A stretch of DNA of 52,210 bases, from assembly GCA_006383075.2 (NCBI GenBank), contig SMNH02000005.1, positions 282,189 through 334,398 of the forward strand, written 5' to 3'. Shown piece by piece: positions 41,440 through 50,179 of the stretch. Origin of the DNA: Kordia sp. TARA_039_SRF (GTDB taxonomy: Bacteria; Bacteroidota; Bacteroidia; Flavobacteriales; Flavobacteriaceae). Both the position numbers and the translations under genes were made by a program. The notes beneath the pieces are model-generated. The model was given only the letters and a program-made list of their open reading frames with translations, was not told the DNA's origin and ran no database searches. Within the stretch, counting starts at the first letter, position 1, and each line of letters starts with the position of its first letter.

Positions 41440-41697
41440 CATTAGTGTTCTCGAATTAAAAGGGAATCAAGTGAAAAGGTAAAAACCTTCAGTCTTGAAC
41501 TGTTCCCGCAACTGTAAGCATGTGCTGAACTTGTTCAGTACTTCATTTTTAAAATGAATTGCTATAACTACATGACCACTGAATTTTCGAATTTTCGGGA
41601 AGGTATATAGCAAATTGTAAGTCAGGAGACCTGCCAATATTCGCAACGAATGTCAAACTTTCGGGATAAAAGTTTGCGTATGGAAAACCCATGCTTT
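41440..41697 (+). promoter_or_regulatory. Cobalamin riboswitch and expression platform upstream of btuB
   Basis: Conserved parts are in order: AAAGGGAATCAAGTGAAAAG (41459-41478), GAACTGTTCCCGCAACTGTAAGC (the B12-box partner, 41497-41519) and GTAAGTCAGGAGACCTGCCAAT (41617-41638). The variable arm carries two extra hairpins (41522-41541 with a CTTG centre, and 41542-41558). After the aptamer, AAACTTT/AAAGTTT (41655-41675) and GTATGG-AAAAC-CCATGC followed by TTTATT (41677-41697) may form the switch. Known role: adenosylcobalamin binding lowers expression of the downstream receptor. Confidence 0.9.
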
Positions 41698-41719
41698 ATT
41701 CCCATAAAACGAAAATTAA

Positions 41720-43585
41720 ATGAAAAAAACAGTACTATCTGTTAGTGCTTTGTTTTTGGCATGTACCGCTGTGTATGCGCAAGAACAAGACAAAACGGAA
41801 CAACTCGAGGAAGTTGTCATCTCTGACTCACGTCACGCGTTAAAACGTGAAAATTCTGGAAAAACGGTCATTACGATTTCTAGCGAAGAAATTAAAAAGA
41901 ATCAAGGAAGAACCGTTGCCGAAGTGATTAATACCAAAAGTGGTATTGAAATTTTGGGAAGTAGAAGTAATGCCGGACAAAATTTGAGCTATTTTGTGCG
42001 TGGAGGAAACAATCGTCAAGTATTGATACTGATTGACGGAATTCAGGTGAACGATCCTTCTTCGATTGCGAATGATTTTGATTTGCGATTGTTGGCGTTG
42101 GATCAAATTGAATCGATTGAAATTGTAAAAGGCGCTTCAAGTACCTTATACGGAAGTGGCGCTGCGACGGCAGTAATCAACATCACGACGAAAAAAGCAT
42201 CGAAAGATACGATTGCGCTGCGCGTGAATAGTGCTTTTGGAACGAATCAATCGCAAGACAATCAGGAGTATAATGTAACTGATTTCTCCAACAGTGCACG
42301 TATTGACGGGACGGTGGATGATGTAACGTATATAGTCGGATTTGGACATCAAGATACCGATGGTTTGTCGGCTGTGATTGGTGAAGAAAGTGATCGTTTT
42401 TCGCGAATCAACACCAATGTGCGTGTTGGTTACAAATTTTCAGAAGCGTTTGAAGCAAGTGTTTTTGGGACATTTGATAAGTTTAAAACTGATTTTGATA
42501 ATTCTTCTCCACTGACAGATGCTAATTTTATGAGCAAAAGTGAGCAGTACCGTGTGGGAATTGCACCAAAGTACACGTATAAAAATGGTAGTGTAACGAT
42601 GAATGCTGCGTATACAACAATTGACAGAGAGTTTCAGTCGAACTTTCCATCTACTTTTGAAGGAGAAACCGTTGCGGTTGATATTTTTAACAAATACAAC
42701 TTTAACAACAAGTTCTTTACCGTTGTAGGATTGAATTATATTGACAATCAAACAACATTTGCGGAGATTGAATCGTCTTCTATTGTAGATCCGTATGTAA
42801 ATGTAGTGTATGTATCTGATTTTGGACTGAATGTAAATGTTGGTGGTCGTTTGAACAATCACAGTGAATACGGAACGCATTTTACGTACAACTTGAATCC
42901 GTCGTATCGTAGAAAATTAGGTGAAGACGGTTATGCCAAAGTTTTTGGTTCGTACAGCACGTCGTTTATCGCACCAACGTTATCACAATTGTTTGGAAAT
43001 TTTGGACCGAATCCAGATTTAGAACCTGAAGAAAATACTACTTTAGAAGGTGGAGTAGAAGTGCAATTGTCTAAAAAGTTACGCGTAAGCGCGGTATATT
43101 TTAATAGAGATGAAGAAAACTTTATTGATTATGTAGTAACTGATTTTACCACTTTTGCAGGCGAATATCAAAATGTACAAACTGATTTTACTGTAAATGG
43201 TGTGGAAGTAGAAGTTTTTGCTACTCCGATTGAAAACTTAACCGTAAACGCTAATTATACGTTTACCGAGAAAAAAGATGTAGATGTGTTGCGAATTCCA
43301 AAACACAAAGCAAATTTCACTGCGAGTTACGCGTTTTCATCAAAAACCAATGCAGGATTGACGTATCAATACACGTCTGAGCGTTTGGATACAGATTTTG
43401 CAACTTTTCAAAACGTGACTTTAGATGCTTTTAATTTGTTTGGTGCTAATTTGAATCACACTTTCAACAAGCGTTGGACAGGATTTGTTACGATAGATAA
43501 TATTTTTAACGAAGACTATACCGAAATTACAGGATTTACCACAAGAGGAACCAATGTTCGTATTGGGTTTTCTTTGAGCCTGTAA
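41720..43585 (+). CDS. btuB: TonB-dependent vitamin B12 receptor, BtuB type
   Basis: The 621-residue outer-membrane protein has a signal peptide (cut after AVYA), a TonB-box-like EEVVISDSR, a plug domain (GRTVAEVINTKSGIEI, YFVRGGNNRQVLILIDGIQVND, IEIVKGASSTLYGSGAATAVINITTKK) and a 22-strand-type barrel ending in the aromatic-poor FSLSL. It lacks the N-terminal carboxypeptidase-like domain of SusC proteins. Length is close to E. coli BtuB (about 614). The cobalamin riboswitch directly upstream supports B12 as substrate. Confidence 0.93.
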   Translation: MKKTVLSVSALFLACTAVYAQEQDKTEQLEEVVISDSRHALKRENSGKTVITISSEEIKKNQGRTVAEVINTKSGIEILGSRSNAGQNLSYFVRGGNNRQVLILIDGIQVNDPSSIANDFDLRLLALDQIESIEIVKGASSTLYGSGAATAVINITTKKASKDTIALRVNSAFGTNQSQDNQEYNVTDFSNSARIDGTVDDVTYIVGFGHQDTDGLSAVIGEESDRFSRINTNVRVGYKFSEAFEASVFGTFDKFKTDFDNSSPLTDANFMSKSEQYRVGIAPKYTYKNGSVTMNAAYTTIDREFQSNFPSTFEGETVAVDIFNKYNFNNKFFTVVGLNYIDNQTTFAEIESSSIVDPYVNVVYVSDFGLNVNVGGRLNNHSEYGTHFTYNLNPSYRRKLGEDGYAKVFGSYSTSFIAPTLSQLFGNFGPNPDLEPEENTTLEGGVEVQLSKKLRVSAVYFNRDEENFIDYVVTDFTTFAGEYQNVQTDFTVNGVEVEVFATPIENLTVNANYTFTEKKDVDVLRIPKHKANFTASYAFSSKTNAGLTYQYTSERLDTDFATFQNVTLDAFNLFGANLNHTFNKRWTGFVTIDNIFNEDYTEITGFTTRGTNVRIGFSLSL

Positions 43586-43613
43586 GTTTATTTAATATCT
43601 CAACATACGTTGG

Positions 43614-43645
43614 AAGCCATCGGGAAACTGGTGGCTTTTTTTATA
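43614..43645 (+). terminator. Terminator of btuB
   Basis: AAGCCATCGG-GAAA-CTGGTGGCTT is a 10-base stem with two U-G pairs, a GAAA loop and a T7 tail. Confidence 0.85.
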
Positions 43646-43662
43646 GAAATTATAGAAAAAAA

Positions 43663-43696
43663 AGAAGCTGTTTCATAGCATCTTGAAACAGCTTCT
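43663..43696 (-). terminator. Terminator of the S41 protease gene
   Basis: AGAAGCTGTTTCA pairs perfectly with TGAAACAGCTTCT (13 bases); on the - strand a run of eight or nine T follows. A second hairpin, TATCGCTCACTG-TGT-CAGTGAACGATA (43718-43744), lies between it and the stop codon. Confidence 0.9.
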
Positions 43697-43752
43697 ACAC
43701 TAGTTTTACGAGTAAAATATCGCTCACTGTGTCAGTGAACGATAGTAATATA

Positions 43753-45264
43753 TTATTCGTTAATAATTACTTTATGGTTTTTGAGATGATCGTCTGTTTC
43801 TCCAACATTTAAGTCAATATACATACGATTTCCTGTAATGCGTTGTAATTTGGTTTCAGTGATTCCATCAATTGGCATGACTTTGTTTGTGTTGAAATTC
43901 AATGGTCTTCCTGCTGCAGCAATATTAGCCAACGCCGCTGCCAACAACGGTTCGTTTTCATCACCTAAGACACCAAGATTTGTTAAATCTTCTGCCAATT
44001 CAATATCAGGATTGAGTCCATCTGTATAGTTTGAAAATCCTGCGCTGTTTTCCAAGCGAGAGATTAACGGTTGCATTGCCCATTTATGATTTGGGTTCAA
44101 TTGCTCGTCACCAAAAGTCCAAGAAGGCGAATCGTATAAAGAAACCGAAGCTTCATTTTTTCCCGTTGTGGTTGTTCCAACTTGTACAACATCAATATAA
44201 GGTTCTAAGGAATTAATAACCAATTCACTTGCAGAAGCAGTACTTCCTGTAGTAATAATATACACTTTTGATAATTCTAAACTGTTGATAGCCGCTCCTG
44301 TACTTAAGGAACTTCTAAAGTAACGGTTTTCTTGTTCGTCTGTTAAAATCGGTTGAATTTTATCGTTGTATCTGAATTTCGTAAATAATTGCCCATCAAA
44401 TTGTCCTGTAACCATGCTTCCTAAATTGATAGCACTGCTTACAAATCCACCAGGATTGTAACGGAAATCTAATACCAATTCGTTTACACCTTGTCCTTGA
44501 AAGTTAGCAAATACATCATTCAATTGTGCATCAAAATTTGAAATGAATTGATTGTACATGATATAGCCCACTTTTTTCGTGCCAACATCAAACGTCGTAT
44601 TTACCAAAATTGGGTTTTCGGAGATATTAGATCTTGTTAAATCAATGTTTCTTCCATTTGGAGTGATAGAACGCACGCCATCAGTGACAGTTAAATCCGC
44701 CAAGTTAAACGTATACGAGCCCGCATCCAACAGTCCTAAGTTATTATCGGTAGACGAATTAAAATACAAACTTTGTCCGTTTACGGCATAGACAATATCG
44801 CCACGGTGAATATCTTTTCCGTCCGCATCAGAGCCTGGAATGATATAGCGAACATAGCCAATTACTTCTGGACTTCCACTGTTTAGATAGATATACCGAA
44901 CATCAGCACCATCTGTAGCAGACGTTCCTTGCTGAGAATCTTGCAACACATCATAATCGTCCACAATGACACTAAAACGATCATCAGGGTGATTTAAATA
45001 ATCAAATAAATCTGCTGGATTTGGATAGCTTTGTAAAAAAGAAATATATCCTTCGGCATCGTCAAGCTTGCTATCGGCTAAATCAGTAACTTCTCCTTGC
45101 CAAAAATACCACAGATTTAATCCTTTCCATACAAAGTCTTGAATTTCAATATTTGCAGGTACACTAAACAGATTGTCATCCTGATCGGTACAGCTTGACG
45201 TTACTATTATTGTAGCAACAAACAGCAGTAGCAATTTTTTTACATTCATAATTTTCTTTGTCAT
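43753..45264 (-). CDS. S41-family C-terminal processing protease, lipoprotein
   Basis: The 503-residue product has a lipoprotein signal ending VTSSC; the start may also be the ATG at 45249 (MNVKKLLLLF). An N-terminal helical part is followed by a PDZ-like region (GSDADGKDIHRGDIVYAVNGQSL, residues ~140-165). The protease core has the nucleophile in GSTASASELVINSL and the general-base lysine in TTTGKNEAS, both intact. NPGGFVSSAINLG is the typical substrate-cradle motif. These enzymes cut exported proteins at their C-terminal ends in the periplasm. It converges with btuB. Confidence 0.92.
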   Translation of the reverse strand: MTKKIMNVKKLLLLFVATIIVTSSCTDQDDNLFSVPANIEIQDFVWKGLNLWYFWQGEVTDLADSKLDDAEGYISFLQSYPNPADLFDYLNHPDDRFSVIVDDYDVLQDSQQGTSATDGADVRYIYLNSGSPEVIGYVRYIIPGSDADGKDIHRGDIVYAVNGQSLYFNSSTDNNLGLLDAGSYTFNLADLTVTDGVRSITPNGRNIDLTRSNISENPILVNTTFDVGTKKVGYIMYNQFISNFDAQLNDVFANFQGQGVNELVLDFRYNPGGFVSSAINLGSMVTGQFDGQLFTKFRYNDKIQPILTDEQENRYFRSSLSTGAAINSLELSKVYIITTGSTASASELVINSLEPYIDVVQVGTTTTGKNEASVSLYDSPSWTFGDEQLNPNHKWAMQPLISRLENSAGFSNYTDGLNPDIELAEDLTNLGVLGDENEPLLAAALANIAAAGRPLNFNTNKVMPIDGITETKLQRITGNRMYIDLNVGETDDHLKNHKVIINE

Positions 45265-45386
45265 AGTTTGTGTTTACTTTTATAAACACTAAAAATAGCT
45301 ACATTATTGTAAAATAAAAATTATTTGTAACAAATTCGTAACTCGTTCGTCTTCCTTGTAACTAACCGAAATCAATAGATCATAAA

Positions 45387-45896
45387 ATGAAACAGGCAGA
45401 TTTTTTACATACCGTATTGCCTTTTAAAGATAAATTATATCGTTTGGCAAAGCGTTTGCTAGTTTCTAATGAAGAAGCAGAAGATGCTACTCAAGAAGTA
45501 TTGATGAAGTTATGGTCTAAAAAGTCAAAAATAGAAGCTTATAATAATGTAGAAGCTTTTGCGATGACGATGACGAAAAATTATTGCTTGGACAAATTAA
45601 AGTCGAAACAAGCTGGAAATTTAAAATTAGTTCATAGCAATTATAAAGATGAAAATACTTCTTTGCAAAAAGAAGTTGAATTAAGAGATAGTGTAAGCTT
45701 TGTGCACGAGATTATGGAAGAACTGCCAGAGCAACAAAAAATTATCATACAATTGCGCGATGTAGAACAGTATGATTATGATGAAATTGCCAAAGTGGTG
45801 GATATGAATCCGACAGCCATTCGCGTAGCACTATCAAGAGCAAGAAAATACATAAGACAAGAACTTATAAAAAAACACAACTATGGAGTTAGCTAA
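45387..45896 (+). CDS. ECF (sigma-70 family) RNA polymerase sigma factor
   Basis: The 169-residue protein has region 2 (residues ~10-75: KDKLYRLAKRLLVSNEEAEDATQEVLMKLWSKK) and region 4 (~110-165: LPEQQKIIIQLRDVEQYDYDEIAKVVDMNPTAIRVALSRARKYIRQ). It starts an operon with the membrane protein at 45883 (14-base overlap) and the DUF4252 gene at 46315. This is the second such module in the window; the first is at 4709-3151. Confidence 0.93.
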   Translation: MKQADFLHTVLPFKDKLYRLAKRLLVSNEEAEDATQEVLMKLWSKKSKIEAYNNVEAFAMTMTKNYCLDKLKSKQAGNLKLVHSNYKDENTSLQKEVELRDSVSFVHEIMEELPEQQKIIIQLRDVEQYDYDEIAKVVDMNPTAIRVALSRARKYIRQELIKKHNYGVS

Positions 45897-46308
45897 CATA
45901 GAAAATTTACTAGAGAAGTATTTTGAAGCAACAACAACAGTTCAAGAAGAACAAGAGTTACAAGCGTATTTTTCGCAAGATAATGTGGCGCCGCATTTGC
46001 AAGAATACCAACCGATGTTTCAACTTTTTACCAATCTAAAAGCCGAGAAGTCTACTCGCAACGTTCCATTACAACCTAGAAGAAAAAATTATTTAAAATG
46101 GATTTCTGTTGCCGCTGTATTTGTTCTCACAACAGGTTTGTTCATCAACGAATGGAACAAACAACGACAAGCCGAAGAAGCTTTTGAAGACTTTAAAACC
46201 ACCATGTCATTGGTGTCGCAAAGTTTCAATTCTGGAGCAAGTCACATCAATTATTTAACACAATTTGAAGAAACAACAAACAAAATTTTTAAAATCGAAA
46301 ACAATTAA
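45883..46308 (+). CDS. Single-pass membrane protein, probable anti-sigma partner
   Basis: The 141-residue protein has an N-terminal segment (IENLLEKYFEATTTVQEEQELQAYFSQDNVAPHLQEYQPMF) that resembles anti-sigma N-terminal domains of Bacteroidota, one membrane span at about residues 69-88 (WISVAAVFVLTTGLFINEW) and a C-terminal outside part. Overlap with the sigma gene indicates translational coupling and a stoichiometric complex. No zinc motif is seen. Confidence 0.8.
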   Translation: MELANIENLLEKYFEATTTVQEEQELQAYFSQDNVAPHLQEYQPMFQLFTNLKAEKSTRNVPLQPRRKNYLKWISVAAVFVLTTGLFINEWNKQRQAEEAFEDFKTTMSLVSQSFNSGASHINYLTQFEETTNKIFKIENN

Positions 46309-46314
46309 TTTATA

Positions 46315-46854
46315 ATGAAAAAGATAGTAATACTCGTAATGTTATTGGCGATGCCAGTACTTACTTTTGGACAAGATATTTTTGAAAAATATGCCGATAA
46401 TGAGCAAGTAACCTATGTGTCTATTAGCCCAAAAATGTTTAAAATGTTGGCAACTATGGGAATTGATTCTAATGATCCTGATGCGAAAGAGTTTTTAGCA
46501 ATGGTGAATAGCATGAAAAGTCTGCAAGTAATTGCAACAGAAAATGATAACATTTCTGCTGATTTGAAAAACTGGGTAGGAAAACGCTCTTCTAAATTAG
46601 ACGAGTTAATGCAAGTTCGTGACGGAGACACACGAGTGAAGTTTTATGTAAAAGAAGGAAAAAGTCCAACACACGTTAAAGAACTTTTAATGTTCATCAC
46701 AGGAATTGAAGATAAAGTACAATTAAAAGACAGAAAAATTAATACTGTTGTCGTATCTTTATTAGGTGATATTGATTTAACACAGGTTTCCAAACTTACA
46801 AATCAAATGAACATTCCTGGCGGAGAGCATTTAAAGAGCGTTAAAAAGAACTAA
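46315..46854 (+). CDS. Exported DUF4252 protein (first of two)
   Basis: The 179-residue protein has a cleavable signal peptide (MKKIVILVMLLAMPVLTFGQ) and the DUF4252 layout: FEKYADNEQVTYVSISPKMF, a central helix (FLAMVNSMKSLQVIAT), VRDGDTRVKFYVKE, and INTVVVSLLGDIDLTQVSKLTNQM at the end. DUF4252 proteins of unknown function commonly follow ECF sigma/anti-sigma genes in this family. It begins 6 bases after the anti-sigma gene. Confidence 0.88.
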   Translation: MKKIVILVMLLAMPVLTFGQDIFEKYADNEQVTYVSISPKMFKMLATMGIDSNDPDAKEFLAMVNSMKSLQVIATENDNISADLKNWVGKRSSKLDELMQVRDGDTRVKFYVKEGKSPTHVKELLMFITGIEDKVQLKDRKINTVVVSLLGDIDLTQVSKLTNQMNIPGGEHLKSVKKN

Positions 46855-46870
46855 AAAAGCATATCTCTTA

Positions 46871-46915
46871 AAAATGCGTCAATGAATACTACGTGTTCAT
46901 TGGCGTATTTTATAT
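46871..46915 (+). terminator. Hairpin between the two DUF4252 genes
   Basis: AAAATGCGTCAATGAA pairs with TTCATTGGCGTATTTT (two U-G pairs) around a 9-base loop; the T tail is weak (TATATT). It may stop only part of transcription, leaving the second DUF4252 gene at a lower level. Confidence 0.65.
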
Positions 46916-46956
46916 TATTATCATCTATCACATCAAAAAACATCAATCAGAACATT

Positions 46957-47496
46957 ATGAATACTTATAAACCTCTTTTACTGCTGTTTGTTATTTTTTT
47001 AGGAACAATAAGTTGTTCCGATAAAAATAGTTTGCATAATTATTTTGTGAATCACGCTGAAAAATCAGGCTTTTCTTCCACAACGCTTCCTGTAAGTTTG
47101 TTGCGTCAAAAAGGCTTGCAATTTACACCAAAACAAGAAGACGCGATTAATGCTATTGAACGTATAAATTTGTTGTTTTACAGGTATGATCCTGCGAAAG
47201 AAGCTGAATTTTCAACCGAAAGAAACAATGTTAGCACAATTTTAAAAAATGAAAAATACCAAGAGTTGATCAACTTAGGAACCAACGGAATCATCAAGTA
47301 TATTGGTACTGACGATGCCATGGACGAAATTGTTGTTTTCTTAGCAAATAAAAACAACGGCTTTGCAGTAACTCGTATTAGCGGTAATAATATGACGTTG
47401 GAAAAATTTATGGAGTTGTACAAACTCACCCAGCAAAAAGACGTGCCGCTCAATTTCAATTTAGGCAGCATTACGAATATGTTTACAACTAACTAA
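46957..47496 (+). CDS. DUF4252-type lipoprotein (second of two)
   Basis: I start at the ATG at 46957, giving a lipoprotein signal (MNTYKPLLLLFVIFLGTISC, Cys20) and 179 residues; the ATG at 46882 falls inside the hairpin and is unlikely. The mature part follows the DUF4252 plan (TTLPVSLLRQKGLQF, AINAIERINLLFYR, DEIVVFLANKNNGFAVTRISGNN). It has the same length as the product of the preceding gene but is lipid-anchored rather than soluble. Confidence 0.88.
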   Translation: MNTYKPLLLLFVIFLGTISCSDKNSLHNYFVNHAEKSGFSSTTLPVSLLRQKGLQFTPKQEDAINAIERINLLFYRYDPAKEAEFSTERNNVSTILKNEKYQELINLGTNGIIKYIGTDDAMDEIVVFLANKNNGFAVTRISGNNMTLEKFMELYKLTQQKDVPLNFNLGSITNMFTTN

Positions 47497-47528
47497 AAAA
47501 GGATAAATGCGTATGCGTTTATCCTTTT
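47497..47528 (+). terminator. Bidirectional terminator after the sigma-factor module
   Basis: AAAAGGATAAATGC-GTAT-GCGTTTATCCTTTT is a 14-base stem with one U-G pair, starting right after the stop codon. A and T runs on the two sides allow it to serve the convergent gene ending at 47554 as well. Confidence 0.85.
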
Positions 47529-47553
47529 CCTTCTATTTTATATTGTAAGTTGT

Positions 47554-48090
47554 TTACCTGAGTGTGAAAAAGTAAATCAAAACCAAAGCAATAGCGGTAA
47601 GTATCATAAAAAAGATGATTTCTTTTAGCTCTCTCTTTTTTACTTGAAGACGGCTTTTATATTCAAATTCTAAGATTTCGTCATGCACTTTTTGATTATA
47701 CGTGTCTAAAAGCTTATTTTGCAGTGTATGGATTCCTTTGGTAAATTCTTCAGAACTTACGTTTTCTTTCGCTAAAAAAGTACATTCAAAACTATCATAC
47801 ATGTCAAAATCAGAAAACTCATTTTTCTTATTATTTACTTTTGACATGGTATTTACGTCAATTTTAGGAATTCTTACAGAAGATTCCATTAAATGATCAA
47901 TAGATAAGTTTTTGAGAATCTCTTCTAAATTGCTATCCATATTTCCAAAATGGATTCCTAGACCGTATTTATCTTCAATAAAAGACTTAAAGGTTTTATT
48001 GTAGATTCTTTTTTTAATTTGAAGTCTCCCTTTTTTTCGTTGGATATTCAAATTATCGTCTTCTTTGCTTTTTGTGAGTTTAATATTCAC
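47554..48090 (-). CDS. C-tail-anchored protein, function unknown
   Basis: The 178-residue protein is hydrophilic, Lys/Asn/Glu-rich, and ends in one membrane span (about residues 157-176, IIFFMILTAIALVLIYFF). A heptad-like helix (HTLQNKLLDTYNQKVHDEILEFEYKSRLQVKKRELKE) precedes it. No domain is recognised. The start is a GTG at 48090; the next in-frame ATG would lose 50 residues. Confidence 0.75.
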   Translation of the reverse strand: MNIKLTKSKEDDNLNIQRKKGRLQIKKRIYNKTFKSFIEDKYGLGIHFGNMDSNLEEILKNLSIDHLMESSVRIPKIDVNTMSKVNNKKNEFSDFDMYDSFECTFLAKENVSSEEFTKGIHTLQNKLLDTYNQKVHDEILEFEYKSRLQVKKRELKEIIFFMILTAIALVLIYFFTLR

Positions 48091-48121
48091 AATATCAATT
48101 TTTGTTAGTTCTTGGTTTCTG

Positions 48122-48129
48122 CAAAATTA
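48122..48129 (-). promoter_or_regulatory. -7 element for the 48090-47554 gene
   Basis: The - strand reads TAATTTTG, exact consensus, about 32 bases before the GTG start. No -33 TTG is visible. Confidence 0.4.
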
Positions 48130-48160
48130 ACAAAAAAACCATGCGACAGGACATGAAATT

Positions 48161-49504
48161 TTAAATTCCAGTATAATTCTTAGGATTTATCTGCTTTAGT
48201 TCGTCTTTTACAGCTTCCGAAACTGCCAAAGTATCAATAAAATTGGCAATAGAGCTTTGCGTGATTTTTTCGTTAGTACGCGTCAATCCTTTTAAAGCCT
48301 CATACGGATTTGGATAATTTTCCCTTCTTAAAATGGTTTGAATGGCTTCTGCAACAACTGCCCAGTTATTTTCTAAATCTTCTTCAAACTTGGCTTCGTT
48401 CAATAATAATTTATGCAAACCTTTCAATGTAGACTGAAAACCTATTAATGTATGTCCAAACGGAACACCTACATTTCTAAGTACAGTTGAATCTGTCAAA
48501 TCACGTTGTAGTCTTGAAATTGGCAGTTTTGCCGCTAAATGTGTAAAAATTGCATTGGCAATGCCTAAGTTTCCTTCGCTATTTTCAAAATCTATCGGAT
48601 TGACTTTGTGTGGCATCGCTGACGAACCAACTTCTCCTTTTTTAATTTTTTGTTTGAAATAATCCATGGAAATGTACGTCCAAAAATCACGGTCAAGGTC
48701 AATAATAATCGTGTTGATTCGCTTCAAACCATCAAAAATTCCCGCAACATGATCGTAATGTTCAATTTGTGTCGTTGGAAAGGAGTGATGCAATCCTAAA
48801 ATACGCTCTACAAAATCTTTTCCAAACGCTTTCCAATCCACTGAAGGATATGCTACTTTATGTGCATTGAAATTTCCTGTAGCACCACCAAATTTTGCAG
48901 CGTGTGGAATTACCGACATCGTTTCAACTTGTGCTTCAATACGTGTGATAAATACTTCAATTTCTTTGCCCAAACGCGTTGGCGAAGCAGGCTGTCCGTG
49001 CGTTCGTGCCAACATAGGTACGTTTGCCCATTCGCTCGCTAATTCCTTTAATTTCTCTAAAACCTGTACCAATTCAGGAAGATACACTTGTTGAATTGCT
49101 TCTTTAATAGAAAGTGGAATAGCAGTATTGTTAATATCTTGTGAGGTCAATCCGAAGTGGATAAACTCTTTATATGATGCAATATGTAATTGGTCAAACT
49201 TTTCTTTAATAAAATACTCAACCGCTTTTACATCATGATTGGTTACTTTTTCAATTTCTTTGATGGCGTGTGCATCTTCGGCAGAAAAATTCTCATAAAT
49301 GGCACGTAAATCGTCAAAAAGCGAAGCATCAAAATCTTCCAATTGTGGCAACGGAAGATTGCACAATGCAATAAAATATTCAATTTCGACTAAAACGCGG
49401 TATTTAATCAGCGATTCTTCGCTAAAATAATTTGCTAAAGCGATGGTTTTACTACGATATCTTCCATCAATAGGGGAAATGGCGTTAAGCGGTGTGAGCG
49501 TCAT
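48161..49504 (-). CDS. purB: Adenylosuccinate lyase
   Basis: The 447-residue enzyme acts twice in purine synthesis: SAICAR to AICAR and adenylosuccinate to AMP, releasing fumarate. The start MTLTPLNAISPIDGRY, the TSQDINNTA motif, THGQPASPT (catalytic His169) and the superfamily signature GSSAMPHKVNP (293-303, with the flexible-loop serine) are all present. Length matches the E. coli-type PurB. A -7 element lies 26 bases upstream. The HEAT-like gene upstream on the same strand is 68 bases away. Confidence 0.97.
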   Translation of the reverse strand: MTLTPLNAISPIDGRYRSKTIALANYFSEESLIKYRVLVEIEYFIALCNLPLPQLEDFDASLFDDLRAIYENFSAEDAHAIKEIEKVTNHDVKAVEYFIKEKFDQLHIASYKEFIHFGLTSQDINNTAIPLSIKEAIQQVYLPELVQVLEKLKELASEWANVPMLARTHGQPASPTRLGKEIEVFITRIEAQVETMSVIPHAAKFGGATGNFNAHKVAYPSVDWKAFGKDFVERILGLHHSFPTTQIEHYDHVAGIFDGLKRINTIIIDLDRDFWTYISMDYFKQKIKKGEVGSSAMPHKVNPIDFENSEGNLGIANAIFTHLAAKLPISRLQRDLTDSTVLRNVGVPFGHTLIGFQSTLKGLHKLLLNEAKFEEDLENNWAVVAEAIQTILRRENYPNPYEALKGLTRTNEKITQSSIANFIDTLAVSEAVKDELKQINPKNYTGI

Positions 49505-49529
49505 TGTATTTGTGTTGTTGTTGAAGCCA

Positions 49530-49537
49530 CAAATATA
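49530..49537 (-). promoter_or_regulatory. -7 element of purB
   Basis: The - strand reads TATATTTG, exact consensus. A TTT triplet lies about 16-18 bases further upstream instead of a clear TTG. The leader is about 20 bases. Confidence 0.55.
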
Positions 49538-49571
49538 CTTGTTACGTTGCTTGAAATAAAATTTTACTACT

Positions 49572-50144
49572 TCATTTTCTAGCTTTTTTTATGCGTTTTA
49601 TCAGTTCTCTGGCTCTGGCTTTAAAAGCGGCACTTTCTGAAGCATAATCGCGTTCTAAAATTTGAAGTAATTCTTCGTGAATCCAGTCGAATTCTGAGCC
49701 TAATAAATACAACGAGCGCATGGAATACGCTTTTACCGCAACTTTTTGGTCAGTAATCATCCAATCGAAACAAGCTTCTGTAATTTTTTCACGGTGTTTT
49801 TGGGTTAATTTTTCTTTAGTTTGATTATCATTTTTATGATAAAATGCTTCAATCAAATACTCTGCAACTTTTGCCATAGGACGCACAGCAGGATCTAAAT
49901 GTACTGTGTGCATTTTTTCAATATACACATCTAAATGTGGAAGAATAGCATCCAAATTTTCCCTTGCAACAAACTCAAACAACCAAGCCGCTCTGGCAGA
50001 AATTTTATCATCTACCGTAAAAACAACTTTTAGTAGCGTAGGCAATAGTTCAGGGTTATTGAGCACTATTTGCGCATAGTAATTTCGTTTTTCACGTGAA
50101 TGATTTACATAATTTAGCTCCGCATAGAGTTGTTCAAATGTCAT
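49572..50144 (-). CDS. HEAT-like helical repeat protein next to purB
   Basis: The 190-residue protein is all-helical with repeat-like units (YYAQIVLNNPELLPTLLKVVFTVDDKISARAAWLFEFVARENLDAILPHLDVYIEKM, then VKAYSMRSLYLLGSEFDWIHEELLQILERDY). It has no signal or membrane span. In databases such proteins are sometimes labelled adenylosuccinate lyase because of their gene neighbourhood, but no lyase motif is present. Likely a protein-binding scaffold. Confidence 0.8.
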   Translation of the reverse strand: MTFEQLYAELNYVNHSREKRNYYAQIVLNNPELLPTLLKVVFTVDDKISARAAWLFEFVARENLDAILPHLDVYIEKMHTVHLDPAVRPMAKVAEYLIEAFYHKNDNQTKEKLTQKHREKITEACFDWMITDQKVAVKAYSMRSLYLLGSEFDWIHEELLQILERDYASESAAFKARARELIKRIKKARK

Positions 50145-50179
50145 AGTTTTTATATTTTAGACCCAATAAAAATAACAGC

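Noticed and set aside
49572-50144. Adenylosuccinate lyase fragment or second purB
   Set aside because: It lacks every lyase signature and looks like a helical repeat protein; the label would come only from its position.
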